The notes: generated by a model not told the origin, from the sequence alone. Shown: positions 8,201 to 18,738, counted from the first letter of the stretch. The stretch: DNA of 64,000 nucleotides from Candidatus Latescibacterota bacterium (GCA_022819745.1 JAJEGS010000056.1:1-64000), one strand, 5' to 3'. Numbers and translations are program-made.

Positions 8201-11085
8201 TCTCTCAATCCGGCATATACAGTGAGATAGGACAGGCCGCTCGTCTCCGTCCGGTCTTGCTGGTCGAACGAGTCGATCTTCCGGCGGTCCACCCGGATCC
8301 CAATCGTTGACATGAGCCGGTATCCCACATAGCTGGTGGCATTGGTTAGCTGTAGGGCGAGGGATAGCTCATTGAAATCGCCGGTGGGATCGCCCCGGTT
8401 CAGGCCAGCCACCGGGTCGTCTGCGAACGCCACCTCCTGCTGCGCGAAATCGCGGAAGATGACCTGCTCCAGGCCGATGATCACCGTGCTGTGGCTCAGC
8501 ACCGGGATGTCCAGCCGCAGGGAGGCCATACCGGCCCACTCCTTGCGCTCGAATACCCGGTCGTTTAGGAGCCACTCCGTGTTGAACGGCGTGTCGTCTA
8601 GGAACAGTTCGTGCTTGACGCGCGGACGGAGCTGGATGCCGCTGCTTAGGGGATAAAGCCAAGCTAGCTTGTTGATCAAGCCGAGCCGCCGGGTGTGCTG
8701 CGAGATTTTCCGACCCTTCCGGTCCACGGTGAGCTGCTCCCGCTGCCGCAGCACCTCGTAGATCAGCTTATTCCCGGAGTTGACTCCGACATTGCCCCGA
8801 CGCTCGAAGGCCAGCGACAGTTTGTTGACCCAAGTATTGGGCAGGCCCAGCGGATCCGGGATCGGCGTCATGCCCTCGTCCCTGAACCTTCCGTGCAGCC
8901 ATTGGAAGAGGTCGTCGGCGATGTCGTCCTCGACTCGCTTCAACATGTTATAGACCGTCAGCTCGCCCACGTTGGGATAGCTGCGCTCGAACGCGAAAAG
9001 GGCATAGCTGCTCACATTGGTCTCGCCGGTTGAGGGGCGGCGCACGCGCTGGTGGCCCGCGGTGAGCTTGGCACTCGGCGCGATCCACGCACCGCCGTAC
9101 ACGTTGAATCCGCGGCGGTCGCGCTTGTACGGGTAGTCGGGTTCGTTGTCGTTTTCAAAACGGTCTCCCCAGCCGTTGTTGTTCATGTCGAGGCCGAAGA
9201 GATACTCGGGCCGATCCACGCTGTAGCGCAGGAAGGGCTCGGCGTAGTCGGGCACATTGTTGGGTCGCACTCGGGTGTTGTTCTGGTTGAAATCGGAGAT
9301 AAAATCGTGGTTCTCGTCGAGGCCGGGAAAAACCGCCTCGTCCGCGTACCCCTCGAACACGCGAATGCTGTTCCGTTCGTCGGGTGTCCGGCCGTCGTCG
9401 AATCTGCGCTTTTGGTCGTTTTTGCGATCGTTGTCGTCGTTGTCGTCGACGAAGTCGTAGAGGTAGTTGGAATGGGCCTGCGGCGTGTCCGCGTAGTTGA
9501 CCCGACCCGCTGAGTCTAGGAATCGCATGGTGGTCGAGTACTGGGCGTCCATGCCGAAGGCCTCGCCGAAGAGGTAGTACGGATAGAAATCCCTGGCCAC
9601 GTTGACCATCCACGCTTCGGCGGCGGGATTGCCCCGAATGCCCGATGAGGTGGTGTGGGTGGTCTGGCTTACGTCGGGGTACTTGCGGTACTGGTGGTTC
9701 ACATTGAACTCGCCGTAGAGCCTGAACCCGGCCAGATCGTCGGCCTCCACCGTAAAGCCGAGGATCTGGGTGGCGGTGGGCAGTCCGTAGTCAAAGACCA
9801 CGGCACCTAGATTGGAATGGTCCTGCACATTCCCCGGTGCCCGCACCATGGTCCTGAACACCGGGCGCGGTTCGAAGATGGCGTTGTCGGTGTGCTGGTC
9901 GGAAGTGACTTCCACCTTGTAGTCGTTGCTCAGGACCAGCCGGAACCGGACTTTGCTGATGTTGTTGACTGCATCGGCGAGGGACACCACCGTTTCCAAG
10001 TCATCGAGGACTGCCGGGTCCGGATCCGCCAGCACGTAGTCCAACCGGATCCGCCCCAGTTCGCCGCCGCCTTCGGCTATTAGGGAGCCATCCCGGGGGA
10101 TGCCGCCCGAAATTCTAGGATGGAAGCCGATCTGGCTGCCCACTAGTACCGTGTCCAGCTCTCCTATCCGGGTCGTAATCTCGATCTCGTGGGCGAACAG
10201 GGCGGGACCGCCTTCGCCGTCTGCCGGGGAATCGTCGGTAATCCGCACGGTGATCCGGTTGATGCGTGCGCCCGACTGGTGAGAGCTCAGCCTGCCGGTC
10301 AAAGGACTCCCGTCGAAGGGCACAGTCGAGCTCCGACCGTTGTGCGCGTTCACGAAGGTGCCGCCGATGCGCACAAAGTCGGCCAAATTCCCGACGACTC
10401 GGAGACCGGTGAAATTGGTGAATTCGTCGATGAAACTGCGCGCTGGCAGGAACAGCGGGACATTGATTCTGGACATGAGGGCTGTGGCCGAGACATAATC
10501 CGACATATAGTCGAATTGGACCCCGTTGAAGGCCGTCTTGCGAAAGGTCATGGGTGTCAGGGTCGTGCCGATCTCGTCGCCGATGCTCACGCGGAAGTGA
10601 TGTTGCCCCTTGGCGTCTGCAGAAACTACGAGGGAGCTGAAAAGGTCCTTGTAGCGGTCGGTCTTGTGGAGCAGGTTCCCCTCAGAAGTCCGGGGCTGGC
10701 TCTGCTGCCAGTCGTAGATCAGCCAGCCTCGGGTCAGGAGCCGGCCGTAGAGGTCGTAGTGATTGTCGCCCTCCTGATCGGTGGATAGGTAGCGCAGGTA
10801 GCGCTCGTGGGCGTAGTTGGTTCCCGCCTCCCATTGCCAGCGGTAGTGGTTGGCGACCTCTTGGGGCATGTACCATTTCTTGAGGGACGGAACGAAAGAG
10901 TCCGTGCGCAGGCTGGGAGCCGCCGAGTAGTAGATCGCCCGGCCGCTCTCGCGGATTCCGAGGCGATTCCCGTAGTCCGACTGGGCTGCGCCGGGCGCGA
11001 CGGCCAACGCGACTGCGAGCCCGACGAGGATGAGGATTCGGGACTTGGGCCGCACGGTCCGCACTTGGGGGGACTTGTTCATCAC
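8197..11085 (-). CDS. Large surface/outer-membrane protein, paralogue A
   Basis: 962 residues, or 961 if the ATG at 11082 rather than GTG at 11085 is used. The leader RILILVGLAVALAVAPGAAQ looks like a Sec signal with cleavage after AQ. The protein parallels the next gene upstream along its length: KKWYMPQEVANHYRWQWEAG, DLYGRLLTRGWLIYDWQQSQ and GLDMNNNGWGDRFENDNEPD all have counterparts there. Asp/Asn-rich stretches (DDNDDNDRKNDQ; DENHDFISDFNQNN) look like calcium-binding loops. The C-terminal third has alternating polar/hydrophobic strands ending in LTVYAGLRE, which suits a beta-barrel anchored in the outer membrane, but I do not know the family. It overlaps both neighbours by 4 bp. Confidence 0.75.
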   Translation of the reverse strand: MMNKSPQVRTVRPKSRILILVGLAVALAVAPGAAQSDYGNRLGIRESGRAIYYSAAPSLRTDSFVPSLKKWYMPQEVANHYRWQWEAGTNYAHERYLRYLSTDQEGDNHYDLYGRLLTRGWLIYDWQQSQPRTSEGNLLHKTDRYKDLFSSLVVSADAKGQHHFRVSIGDEIGTTLTPMTFRKTAFNGVQFDYMSDYVSATALMSRINVPLFLPARSFIDEFTNFTGLRVVGNLADFVRIGGTFVNAHNGRSSTVPFDGSPLTGRLSSHQSGARINRITVRITDDSPADGEGGPALFAHEIEITTRIGELDTVLVGSQIGFHPRISGGIPRDGSLIAEGGGELGRIRLDYVLADPDPAVLDDLETVVSLADAVNNISKVRFRLVLSNDYKVEVTSDQHTDNAIFEPRPVFRTMVRAPGNVQDHSNLGAVVFDYGLPTATQILGFTVEADDLAGFRLYGEFNVNHQYRKYPDVSQTTHTTSSGIRGNPAAEAWMVNVARDFYPYYLFGEAFGMDAQYSTTMRFLDSAGRVNYADTPQAHSNYLYDFVDDNDDNDRKNDQKRRFDDGRTPDERNSIRVFEGYADEAVFPGLDENHDFISDFNQNNTRVRPNNVPDYAEPFLRYSVDRPEYLFGLDMNNNGWGDRFENDNEPDYPYKRDRRGFNVYGGAWIAPSAKLTAGHQRVRRPSTGETNVSSYALFAFERSYPNVGELTVYNMLKRVEDDIADDLFQWLHGRFRDEGMTPIPDPLGLPNTWVNKLSLAFERRGNVGVNSGNKLIYEVLRQREQLTVDRKGRKISQHTRRLGLINKLAWLYPLSSGIQLRPRVKHELFLDDTPFNTEWLLNDRVFERKEWAGMASLRLDIPVLSHSTVIIGLEQVIFRDFAQQEVAFADDPVAGLNRGDPTGDFNELSLALQLTNATSYVGYRLMSTIGIRVDRRKIDSFDQQDRTETSGLSYLTVYAGLRE

Positions 11086-13886
11086 AGTCCAGCATATACG
11101 GTTATGAAGGTGGTGCTCAATTCGCGGCCCCGGTCTTCCTTCACGGATCTTCCCTCGTTACCGGCGGCGATGAACTCGTCCCAGGCCCGGGTGTAAATGA
11201 TGCCGAACTGGGTGGTCAGGGTATAGCCTTGGTATTCCCGGACGTTGGACCACTGGGCGGCTAGCACTAGGCTGCGGGAGTCACCCGTGGCCCCCACTCG
11301 GTTGGCGACGAGGGCTTCCTTCTCGTCTAGCATCAGGTCCGCAACCCGGTGGTACTCCAGCCCGGCCTCGAGAGACGACGCGCTCAACATGGGATGCCGC
11401 AGCAGCAGGGTGCCTGTTCCCGTCCACTCCTCGCGCTCATCGCCCTCTAGGATGAAAGGCGCTTGGTTCAGGTACTCGCTCTTGATCTTGGGTTGGACCT
11501 CAAGGCCGCGGACGCGGTAGGTGTAATCCGCTTTGTTGATAAGCCCGAAGAAGTGGGTGCGTTTTTCGAGGATCGGGCCGACGCCCCGCTCGTAGGCGTC
11601 TCCCTGCTGAGCATACAGGTCGTACTTGATTTTGGTCCGGGTTTTCAATTTGCTCACCGGGCGATAATCCAACTCTAGGTAGGTCGAGTTCACCCAAGTG
11701 TCGCGGGCCGGAAGCACGTCCTCAATGTTGGCTAGGTTGCCGGTGGCCAGACCGAGATAAGGAGTCATCTGCCGGCGGTCATCGGGGATGGTGTCCCTAG
11801 TCCGCTTGAGCATATTGTAGACCCGGATCGCGCCGAATCGGGGATAGTCGTGTGCAAAGGTGATCAGCCCGTAGGTCGTGTGGTTCTTGCGTGCGGAAGA
11901 CAACGAGTTGACCCGCAGAAGCCCCAGTGTGGCCCTGATGTCGGGCGTTACAAAAGCGCCACCGTACACGTTGTACCCCTGCTGGTCTGTCTTGTAGGGG
12001 TAGTCGGCCAGATCGTCGTTCTCGAAGCGGTCCACCCAGTTGTTGTTGTTCAGGTCGATGCCGAAGAGGAACTCGGGCCGGTCTGAATAGTAGCGGAAGA
12101 AGGGCTCCTCATAGTCGGGGATGCGATTCGATAGAATGGCGCTGTCGTTCTGATTGAAGTCCGACACAAAGTCGTTGTTCTCGTCCCAGCCCGGGAACAC
12201 GTTGGCATCGCCGGAGCCCTGCTCGAATCGGGCCCAGTCGGAAATCCGGTCTTGGTCGTCATTGTCCTCGACGAATTCGTAGAGGTGCCGGGTCGAATGG
12301 TCGTAGAGGATGTCTCCTTCGCTGTTTACGAGGTACGCCGTAGTGGAGTAGTCGGGGTCTAGGCGAAAGGCCTCGCCGAAGGCGAAGAACGGGTAGGCCA
12401 CCTTCGACACGTTGACCATCCACGCCTCTGCCTCCTTGGAATAGCTGGACAGGTCGCGGCCTGTTTGGGCTAGGCTGGGGCTGGGGAACTGGTGGTAGGA
12501 GCGACTGATGGCCAGTTCGGCGTAGGCATCAAACCCCATAACCTCCTTGACGTCTACGGTGAATCCGTAAACCATGTTTGCCGTGGGCAAGCCGTATTCG
12601 AAGACGAGTCGGGTCTGGTTGGAGTTGTCCGGCACATTGCCTTCGGCCCGGGCCACTTCAAAGAGCGCCGGTGCCAGCTCGTCGATATCCTCGCCGCTGA
12701 GCGGCAGGTTGGGCATGGGGCGCAATCCGGTCTGACGGTCGGACCATATCTGGATGCGGTAGTCGTTGGCCACCACTAGATCGAAGGTGATCTTCGCGAT
12801 GGTGTTCGGCCGCGGCCCGGTGTAGGCGATGTCGGTGAAGTCGTAACTGATTACGATCTTCTCGTCCCCGTCCGCGCTCTGGAAGCCCTCGTGGTGGAAG
12901 CCGCCGCTGACCACGGGCCACGCGGCCGGATCGGTCACCATCGCCCGCTGGCGGATCTCCTCCCGCCGCCCGGTGGCCGGGTCTTCCGTGGTTATGATGA
13001 TCTCGTGCGAGAACAGGGCCGCGCCGGCCACGCCGTCGTCCGGTGAATCATCGCTCAAAACAAGGGCTAGGCCGCGCACTGGAACCGCCCCTTGGTTGGC
13101 AGCGAGTGTGCCTTTGAGCGGATTCCGCTCGAAGGCGTCCTCAAAGGTCGTGGAGTTGTGGGCGTTGACCATAGTCGCCCCCACTTCCACGAAGTCTCCA
13201 ACTTGGGCGACGACCCGCCCTCCCATCAGGTTGGTGCCATTAGTCACCGTCACGGGCGCGTTCTTGGGCGTGGTAGTGGCGATCGGAAAGCTGATTCGAG
13301 AAAACAGCATCGTGCCGCGGTACTTGTCCGCGGCGAAGTCCATCTGGATGCCGTTGAAGTTGGGTTTGGAGAAGGTGAGCGGCGTCAACGCCGTTCTGAT
13401 CTGATTCCCAGCCGTTATGGCATAGTGAAATTGGCCCTTGGAATCCGAACTCACTAGGACGCTGCTGAACCAGCTAGCGAACCTCGGATCCTTGTAGAGC
13501 GAGGAGCCGAACTGTCCGGGCTGACTCTGATTCCAGTCATAGACCAGCCACCCCCGGGTCAGGTAGTTGCCGTAGAGATCGTAGAAGGGGTCGCCCTCGC
13601 GGTCGGTGTTTACGTAGCGCTGGTACTGTTTGCGGGCATAGTTGGAATACTCCCACTGCTGCCAGCCGTACAGCTCGTACAGCTCTTGGGGCACATACCA
13701 TTTCTTGATGGCCGGATCCAAGGCGTCGTAGAGGACCCCAGGACCCCTCGGTTCATAGGTTATCTCCCCCCCTCGTCGCTGTCCGAGCAGCCGGCCGGAG
13801 GACTGACCGCACACCTCAGATGCCTGCATCGCGGCGATGAGCACGCACATACTCAGTACTCCCGCCGCCTTGCCGGTCGTCAACAT
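11082..13886 (-). CDS. Large surface/outer-membrane protein, paralogue B
   Basis: 934 residues from the ATG at 13886, chosen because a GAGAGG site precedes it and the residues after it form a signal (MLTTGKAAGVLSMCVLIAAM). The longer frame would run into the neighbouring gene. It is homologous to the following 962-residue protein (KKWYVPQELYELYGWQQWEY; YDLYGNYLTRGWLVYDWNQS; GIDLNNNNWVDRFENDDLAD). It shares the Asp/Asn-rich loops (EDNDDQDRISDW; DENNDFVSDFNQND) and ends FITVYAGL, an aromatic/hydrophobic end that would suit a final outer-membrane strand. The repeated LLVSSDSKGQFHYAI-like strands suggest a long beta structure. The tandem pair probably arose by duplication. Role unknown; a surface receptor, barrel or matrix protein are all possible. 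Confidence 0.75.
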   Translation of the reverse strand: MLTTGKAAGVLSMCVLIAAMQASEVCGQSSGRLLGQRRGGEITYEPRGPGVLYDALDPAIKKWYVPQELYELYGWQQWEYSNYARKQYQRYVNTDREGDPFYDLYGNYLTRGWLVYDWNQSQPGQFGSSLYKDPRFASWFSSVLVSSDSKGQFHYAITAGNQIRTALTPLTFSKPNFNGIQMDFAADKYRGTMLFSRISFPIATTTPKNAPVTVTNGTNLMGGRVVAQVGDFVEVGATMVNAHNSTTFEDAFERNPLKGTLAANQGAVPVRGLALVLSDDSPDDGVAGAALFSHEIIITTEDPATGRREEIRQRAMVTDPAAWPVVSGGFHHEGFQSADGDEKIVISYDFTDIAYTGPRPNTIAKITFDLVVANDYRIQIWSDRQTGLRPMPNLPLSGEDIDELAPALFEVARAEGNVPDNSNQTRLVFEYGLPTANMVYGFTVDVKEVMGFDAYAELAISRSYHQFPSPSLAQTGRDLSSYSKEAEAWMVNVSKVAYPFFAFGEAFRLDPDYSTTAYLVNSEGDILYDHSTRHLYEFVEDNDDQDRISDWARFEQGSGDANVFPGWDENNDFVSDFNQNDSAILSNRIPDYEEPFFRYYSDRPEFLFGIDLNNNNWVDRFENDDLADYPYKTDQQGYNVYGGAFVTPDIRATLGLLRVNSLSSARKNHTTYGLITFAHDYPRFGAIRVYNMLKRTRDTIPDDRRQMTPYLGLATGNLANIEDVLPARDTWVNSTYLELDYRPVSKLKTRTKIKYDLYAQQGDAYERGVGPILEKRTHFFGLINKADYTYRVRGLEVQPKIKSEYLNQAPFILEGDEREEWTGTGTLLLRHPMLSASSLEAGLEYHRVADLMLDEKEALVANRVGATGDSRSLVLAAQWSNVREYQGYTLTTQFGIIYTRAWDEFIAAGNEGRSVKEDRGRELSTTFITVYAGL

Positions 13887-13923
13887 GGAGAGACCCTCTC
13901 TCGGTGAAATCGCCATATCAGTT

Positions 13924-16107
13924 TTAGTACACCACTTGGACCGCGGTGGTGGCCGTCGCAGCGCTGGCGACGCTATGCACATCTACGTGAGCCAGATAGA
14001 TCCCGGGCGGCACGAGCTCGCCACTGCCATTGGTCCCATCCCATGGGATCGACCAGTGCCCGTCTCCCTGCTCGCCGGAGAAGAGGCGGCGAACCAAGTG
14101 GCCAGCTAGATCGAACACGCTCACCTCAACGGGCACCGGACCGATTACCCGCGACAGGTCGTAGGAGATGTGGGTCCGGTCGTTGACCCCGTCGCCGTTG
14201 GGGCTGAAGGGCCGCGGTACGGCCCGGGTATTGATCAGGATGTCGCCGCCCGCAAGGGGCACATCTACCGACAGCACCCGCGCATCTGCCGTTCCCACCG
14301 GAGGAAAGGGGGCGTCCTCGGGGCCGAGTTGGGCCGCGTTGCCGGCGAGGATCTTCTGACCGATGGTCCCGGTCCCGGTGTTGCCAGCCCAACCGGGGAA
14401 GGCCGTCCCGTATCTGAGAACGCGGCAGCGAAACCGGATTCTCAGGACGGTAGCTTGGTCGGTCTCTAGGTCGCTAGCCGTTATGGCCGGGAAGCGCACC
14501 CGGAACCGCCGTTCCTCCACCGCCTCGACGCCGAAGTCGGCGGCCGGATCGGTGGGCAGTGCCGACGGGCTCAGATCCCAACTGGAGAAATCCGCCGCCT
14601 CAATGCGGCCGTCGTGGAAGAGGACTTGGATCGAGTCGATCTCTTCGACCCGGACCGGCGTGGCGATCTCAAAGGTGTCGAAGCCGCTGTCTTGGCCCGG
14701 TCGTATCCGGGTCGGCATGACCGCGTAGGTGAAGGTTGCCGGAACGCCCAGCTCGACCTGACGAGGGTAAATCTCTCCGACGATTCGCTCGGCCGCCGGT
14801 GGGAACACCGTGAAGGCCAGCGGCCCAACCCCGGTCGCTGCCTCCAAGTCCCGGCTCGCCAGTTCGACTCGAACCTGAAAATAGCGCCGTGGGGCCGGCG
14901 TGCTGATGACCGCCCCAAGCTGCTCGTCATGGATGTTATCGACTGTGATGCCGCTGGTGCCCTCTTGCCCATAGGGAGCCGACCACGGCGTCCAGGCGTC
15001 TGGATCGTCCCGGATCTCGCCCCGTGGGCTCAGGCCGCGATAGTCCTCTAGGCTCAGTGCTACTTGGTTTTTCTCTGCCAACGGCAGCGCCCGGTAGGCT
15101 CGCAGTGCATCGAGCGGCTCTAGGTCATCTAGGGCAATCTGCTCCCCCTCGGCCGTGGTGACGACCGCGCCCTCCTTCCAAGGGAGATTCACCGAACCGC
15201 CGGGACCGGGGCGGGTGAATTCCAGCGGCGTATCGTCGTGCCCGGCGCGCGTCGAAATGCGGGCCTGTGCCATCCCTGCGAGCCCCAGGCTCTCCTCGAT
15301 CCAGCGGATCTTGCCCCACACGCCCCAGTTGTCCCCCAGATCGTAGACATTGGAGATGTATTGGGCCTCGGGCACAAACCCCGTCCCGAACACCCGAAAT
15401 TCGGCGATTTCAAAGCCGATAGACGTCTGCGACCGCAGGCGCAGGAAGCGCAGGTACTGGGGAGGAATCCGCAAGTCGACCACGGGTTGGTCGTTCTGCA
15501 ACTCCAGCTTGAAGCTGGTCATCACCGGCCTGCCGGACTCGTCTCTGTCATTCTCGCTGCCGTTGTTGACCAGAAGCTCGTACGCGCGCAGATAGTCGTT
15601 TTGGAAAGGAAAGTCGGGCGCTGCGAAACCTGGGGCGTTGCGCGGAAAGAACTGGATTCGGTTCACCCCGAAGCGTGCGCCCAAGTCAAAGTCGAGCATG
15701 GCCCCGAAGGCGAGGACCTGTGGCCCCTCGGCCTCGCTCTTGCGGGTGAAAGCCGTCTCGAGATCGCCGTCCACCATCAGCAGCAGCTCTTCGGCGAGGC
15801 CGAGCGTCAAGAGGTTCGGCGAGGTCAGGGTGGCTCCGGCCGCGATATTGCTGGTGGAGTCGGCTCGCTGGGGGAAGATCCAGCCCGGTTTGCCGGGAAA
15901 GTCGAAGTCCACCACATCGCCTGGGGTGTTGGTGATCGCGGCCTCGTCGATACTGATCTGCGCCGCGGCCGGGATCTCTCCACCGCCGCTGTTCCAGGGT
16001 TGGCCATTGGTGCCGCCCAGCACTCGGCTGTCGGCAGCCAGATTCTGGACCACTAGACAGAATGTCCCGAGCACGCCTAGGCTGAGGCTGATCCGCTGCA
16101 TTCTCAC
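13924..16107 (-). CDS. Secreted protein with discoidin-like region and FlgD/gliding-type C-terminal domain (1 of 3)
   Basis: 727 residues starting at GTG 16107, with an alternative ATG at 16101. The leader RISLSLGVLGTFCLVVQNLA is a Sec signal. Residues about 85-240 look like a discoidin/F5-8 fold (LLMVDGDLETAFTRKSE; DLGARFGVNRIQFFPRN; YLRFLRLRSQTSIGFEIAEF). A central beta-sandwich region includes WTPWSAPYGQEG and PAPRRYFQVRVEL. The C-terminus carries PFSPNGDGVNDRTHISYDL, VSVFDLAGHLVRRLF and GELVPPGIYL, the pattern of FlgD-like or gliding-type C-terminal domains used for surface attachment in FCB bacteria. Two neighbours share the same plan. It probably binds a glycan or another surface protein outside the cell (inference). 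Confidence 0.8.
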   Translation of the reverse strand: MRMQRISLSLGVLGTFCLVVQNLAADSRVLGGTNGQPWNSGGGEIPAAAQISIDEAAITNTPGDVVDFDFPGKPGWIFPQRADSTSNIAAGATLTSPNLLTLGLAEELLLMVDGDLETAFTRKSEAEGPQVLAFGAMLDFDLGARFGVNRIQFFPRNAPGFAAPDFPFQNDYLRAYELLVNNGSENDRDESGRPVMTSFKLELQNDQPVVDLRIPPQYLRFLRLRSQTSIGFEIAEFRVFGTGFVPEAQYISNVYDLGDNWGVWGKIRWIEESLGLAGMAQARISTRAGHDDTPLEFTRPGPGGSVNLPWKEGAVVTTAEGEQIALDDLEPLDALRAYRALPLAEKNQVALSLEDYRGLSPRGEIRDDPDAWTPWSAPYGQEGTSGITVDNIHDEQLGAVISTPAPRRYFQVRVELASRDLEAATGVGPLAFTVFPPAAERIVGEIYPRQVELGVPATFTYAVMPTRIRPGQDSGFDTFEIATPVRVEEIDSIQVLFHDGRIEAADFSSWDLSPSALPTDPAADFGVEAVEERRFRVRFPAITASDLETDQATVLRIRFRCRVLRYGTAFPGWAGNTGTGTIGQKILAGNAAQLGPEDAPFPPVGTADARVLSVDVPLAGGDILINTRAVPRPFSPNGDGVNDRTHISYDLSRVIGPVPVEVSVFDLAGHLVRRLFSGEQGDGHWSIPWDGTNGSGELVPPGIYLAHVDVHSVASAATATTAVQVVY

Positions 16108-16123
16108 TCGATAGACCCTGGCA

Positions 16124-18649
16124 TCAATACGCTACGTGGACCACGCGGTGCACCTTGCGGCTCGATACGTCCGTGTCTGCATCCACCTCGATTTCCAACA
16201 GGTAGATCCCGGGGGGCACCAGTCGGCCGCTCTGGTCGTGGCCCGACCAGCGGACCGCGTACGATCCGCTCGCGAGGGGACGCCGCTCCTCCCACGTCCG
16301 CACCAGACCGCCGCCCAGATCGTAGAGGCGGGTCTTCACCGCGCGCTGCCCGGTGAGTCGGAGCACCGAGAACTCGAACCGCGCTTCGTCGTTGATCCCA
16401 TCGCCGTTCGGGGTCAGGATCGGAGCAGTGATCGTCAACGGGCCCATCACTCGTTTGTCTGCCAACGGCCCGCGCAACAACATCCCCTGACTCGCGGCTA
16501 GGGCGGTAGCATCGCCGGGATCGACCCGTTGCCATCGATTGGCCTCGGACGAAGTTCCCAGTTCCGCCTGCAGGACAGCGCCGGGGCGGAACAGGGTCGT
16601 GGTGAACCGCACTTCGATCAGATCGACCTCGGGGCCCACCGCCGAATCTAGGCGCACCCACAGCGAATCCGATCCGGTCGGAACCTGCTCCAGATCGGCT
16701 GGTCCCAACTCGGTCACCGGGCCGGCGTCCCACTGTGACTCCCGGCCCATGCGGAGGAGTTGCAGATCGAGGTCCACCCCGGGAGCGTACAGGCGAATCT
16801 GGTCCATTCCTGGACCGTTCCGCAGGAACTCGGCTTTGACGAACAGGGACAGGGTGTCGGTGGCACCCAACTCGGATACCAAGCCCGGCTCGAGTTCGCC
16901 TAGGGCCTGCTGGGCTAGGGGATCGAGGAAGTTCAGCCGAATCGACCGCAGGGAAGCCGCCTGTTGCGGATCACTGGTCTTCAGCCAGGCCTGGAGCATG
17001 AGGTACGCTCGCGGGCTTGGCGACGTGATGGGGGCCCCTGAGAAGTCGTATTCCTCGCTCCAGTCGCTCCAGTCACCCCCGGCCACCTGCTCGGTCACGA
17101 TCTCGACATCCTTCTTGGCGAATTTGTTCAGCTTGTTGTACTGCTCTTCCGTTATCTCGCTACCGTCCTTCTTGAAATAGCGGAGGACGTCGGCGAGTTG
17201 GTTGCCGGTCCGGCTGCGCAGCGCGATGGAGGTTCCCGGGGGCGTGTCCCCCTCCCACTCGATCGAACTCAGCGTCCGGGCGCCGTCCAGCGTGATCAGG
17301 GGCGACGTGAGTGAGGCGCGAGGCTGGTATCCCTCGCCGTAGAATTGGATCTCCCGCGTGTCTGCGTTGCCTCCCGCTAGGCCGCCGGAATAGGGAATGC
17401 TGATGTAGCGGGCGACCGTGGGTTCGAATACGTTGGCGTGGTAATCCATGCCGCCGTCGCCCCCGAGTGCTTGGCTGGTCCAGGCTAGGGAGCCTTCAGG
17501 GGTCAGACTGCCGTCCGAGGTTTGGATTTCGTACTGGGTTATGGGCCCCCAGTACCCTGCGTTCAGGAAGAACATTTGCACTCGATCCACCCAAAAAAAG
17601 GCACCTAGGTCGAAGAAGAAGAGGCGCAGGGCGGGCGTGCGGACAGTGGTCCCGACCGTCGTTTCGTACAGGCCGTCCACTAAGCTGGTGACTACGGTGG
17701 TATCAATCTCTATCTTTTGCGCCACTCCCCGGCGGGCGGCCAACCCCAAGGCGATGTTCTCGCCTATTGTCCGCACTTCCATCGCGGCCAGACGAGGACG
17801 CTCGCGGCGGAAGTAGCGGACCTCGCCACGCGACCCCGCGTCGATCGCCTCGTAGATCTCCGGCTCGACCCGGATGCTCCCATCGGCCACCTTCTTATAG
17901 TAGTCCACCGTCCCTCGACGGGCGGGCTCCAAGGCGTCGTAGGCTTCGCGGGATACTTCGGCACCTCGCACCGAGTCACTTTCCGTCACCACGAGCTGGA
18001 CGTAGCGGATTTGGTCTCCCCGCCAGTGCAGGTCGCGGGCGTCTCCTGACGGCTCCAGCTCGATGTCGAAGACGCGTTGGCTCTTATTCGCGCCCGGACT
18101 CGCGTAAACGACGACGTAGCCCTTGACATCCCTCAGCCCCTGCTCGGGACGCTCGCCATCCGAGGTCAGCAGGGTATATTGGAGAAAGGGATCGCCGAGA
18201 TCTTCATCGACAAAGGTTAGGAGGATGCGAGTCGCGGTCACGATTCGCCCCAGATCCAACTCGAACCACCAGTCGCGCAGTGGCTGGTCTGGGTCGGGCT
18301 GCCAGTACGAGGTCAAATCGCCGTCAAGGAGGTTGGCTACCCCGGCCGCATTAGTGCCGGCCCGCACTGCATCCAGCACGTCGACGTCTTCAGCCTTGAC
18401 TCCTTTGGGTGGGTTCCGCTTCAGGTGCTCGACAAGGTCCTGGGTCGCGTCGATATCCTTGGCGACAAAGTTTGGTCGGGCCGCGTTCCCCGGGGCGAAG
18501 AACTCCACTGTGCCGACGGGGAACTCCCAGGTTTTCAGGTGGCGGCCTTCTACCACGATCTGGTTGCCGCGGATGACGTACCCCTGGCCCCAGACCGCAC
18601 TGCCACACAGGAGCCAGAGAGCCAGCGCCGTGCTGATCCTGCCGTTCAT
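16124..18649 (-). CDS. Secreted discoidin-like protein with FlgD/gliding-type C-terminal domain (2 of 3)
   Basis: 841 residues from ATG 18649, which has GAGAGG about 10 nt upstream and opens a clear signal (RISTALALWLLCGSAVWGQG). A frame open 94 codons further upstream overlaps the next gene and lacks a leader, so it is rejected. There are two discoidin-like stretches: ANLLDGDLTSYWQPDPDQPL with WWFELDLGRIVTATRILLTF, and FFFDLGAFFWVDRVQMFFLN. Then come SPSPRAYLMLQAWLKTSD and a C-terminal TPNGDGINDEARFEFSVL, TRLYDLGGGLVRTW and GRLVPPGIYLLEIEV. It holds three copies of a short YxxL...RG-type insert that recurs in its neighbours. The 16-bp gap to the next gene indicates one operon. Confidence 0.82.
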   Translation of the reverse strand: MNGRISTALALWLLCGSAVWGQGYVIRGNQIVVEGRHLKTWEFPVGTVEFFAPGNAARPNFVAKDIDATQDLVEHLKRNPPKGVKAEDVDVLDAVRAGTNAAGVANLLDGDLTSYWQPDPDQPLRDWWFELDLGRIVTATRILLTFVDEDLGDPFLQYTLLTSDGERPEQGLRDVKGYVVVYASPGANKSQRVFDIELEPSGDARDLHWRGDQIRYVQLVVTESDSVRGAEVSREAYDALEPARRGTVDYYKKVADGSIRVEPEIYEAIDAGSRGEVRYFRRERPRLAAMEVRTIGENIALGLAARRGVAQKIEIDTTVVTSLVDGLYETTVGTTVRTPALRLFFFDLGAFFWVDRVQMFFLNAGYWGPITQYEIQTSDGSLTPEGSLAWTSQALGGDGGMDYHANVFEPTVARYISIPYSGGLAGGNADTREIQFYGEGYQPRASLTSPLITLDGARTLSSIEWEGDTPPGTSIALRSRTGNQLADVLRYFKKDGSEITEEQYNKLNKFAKKDVEIVTEQVAGGDWSDWSEEYDFSGAPITSPSPRAYLMLQAWLKTSDPQQAASLRSIRLNFLDPLAQQALGELEPGLVSELGATDTLSLFVKAEFLRNGPGMDQIRLYAPGVDLDLQLLRMGRESQWDAGPVTELGPADLEQVPTGSDSLWVRLDSAVGPEVDLIEVRFTTTLFRPGAVLQAELGTSSEANRWQRVDPGDATALAASQGMLLRGPLADKRVMGPLTITAPILTPNGDGINDEARFEFSVLRLTGQRAVKTRLYDLGGGLVRTWEERRPLASGSYAVRWSGHDQSGRLVPPGIYLLEIEVDADTDVSSRKVHRVVHVAY

Positions 18650-18738
18650 GTTGCTACGCCTCTCTCCCATTTGGGCAGTCCTCGTGGGCAATTCAAGGGA
18701 TTGACGGCTTTGCCGGCCCACAGCCGACAAGCAGCGCC

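Noticed and set aside
9052..9513. Plus-strand valine-rich frame inside the surface-protein gene
   Set aside because: Antisense shadow of Asp/Asn-rich codons; no ribosome site.
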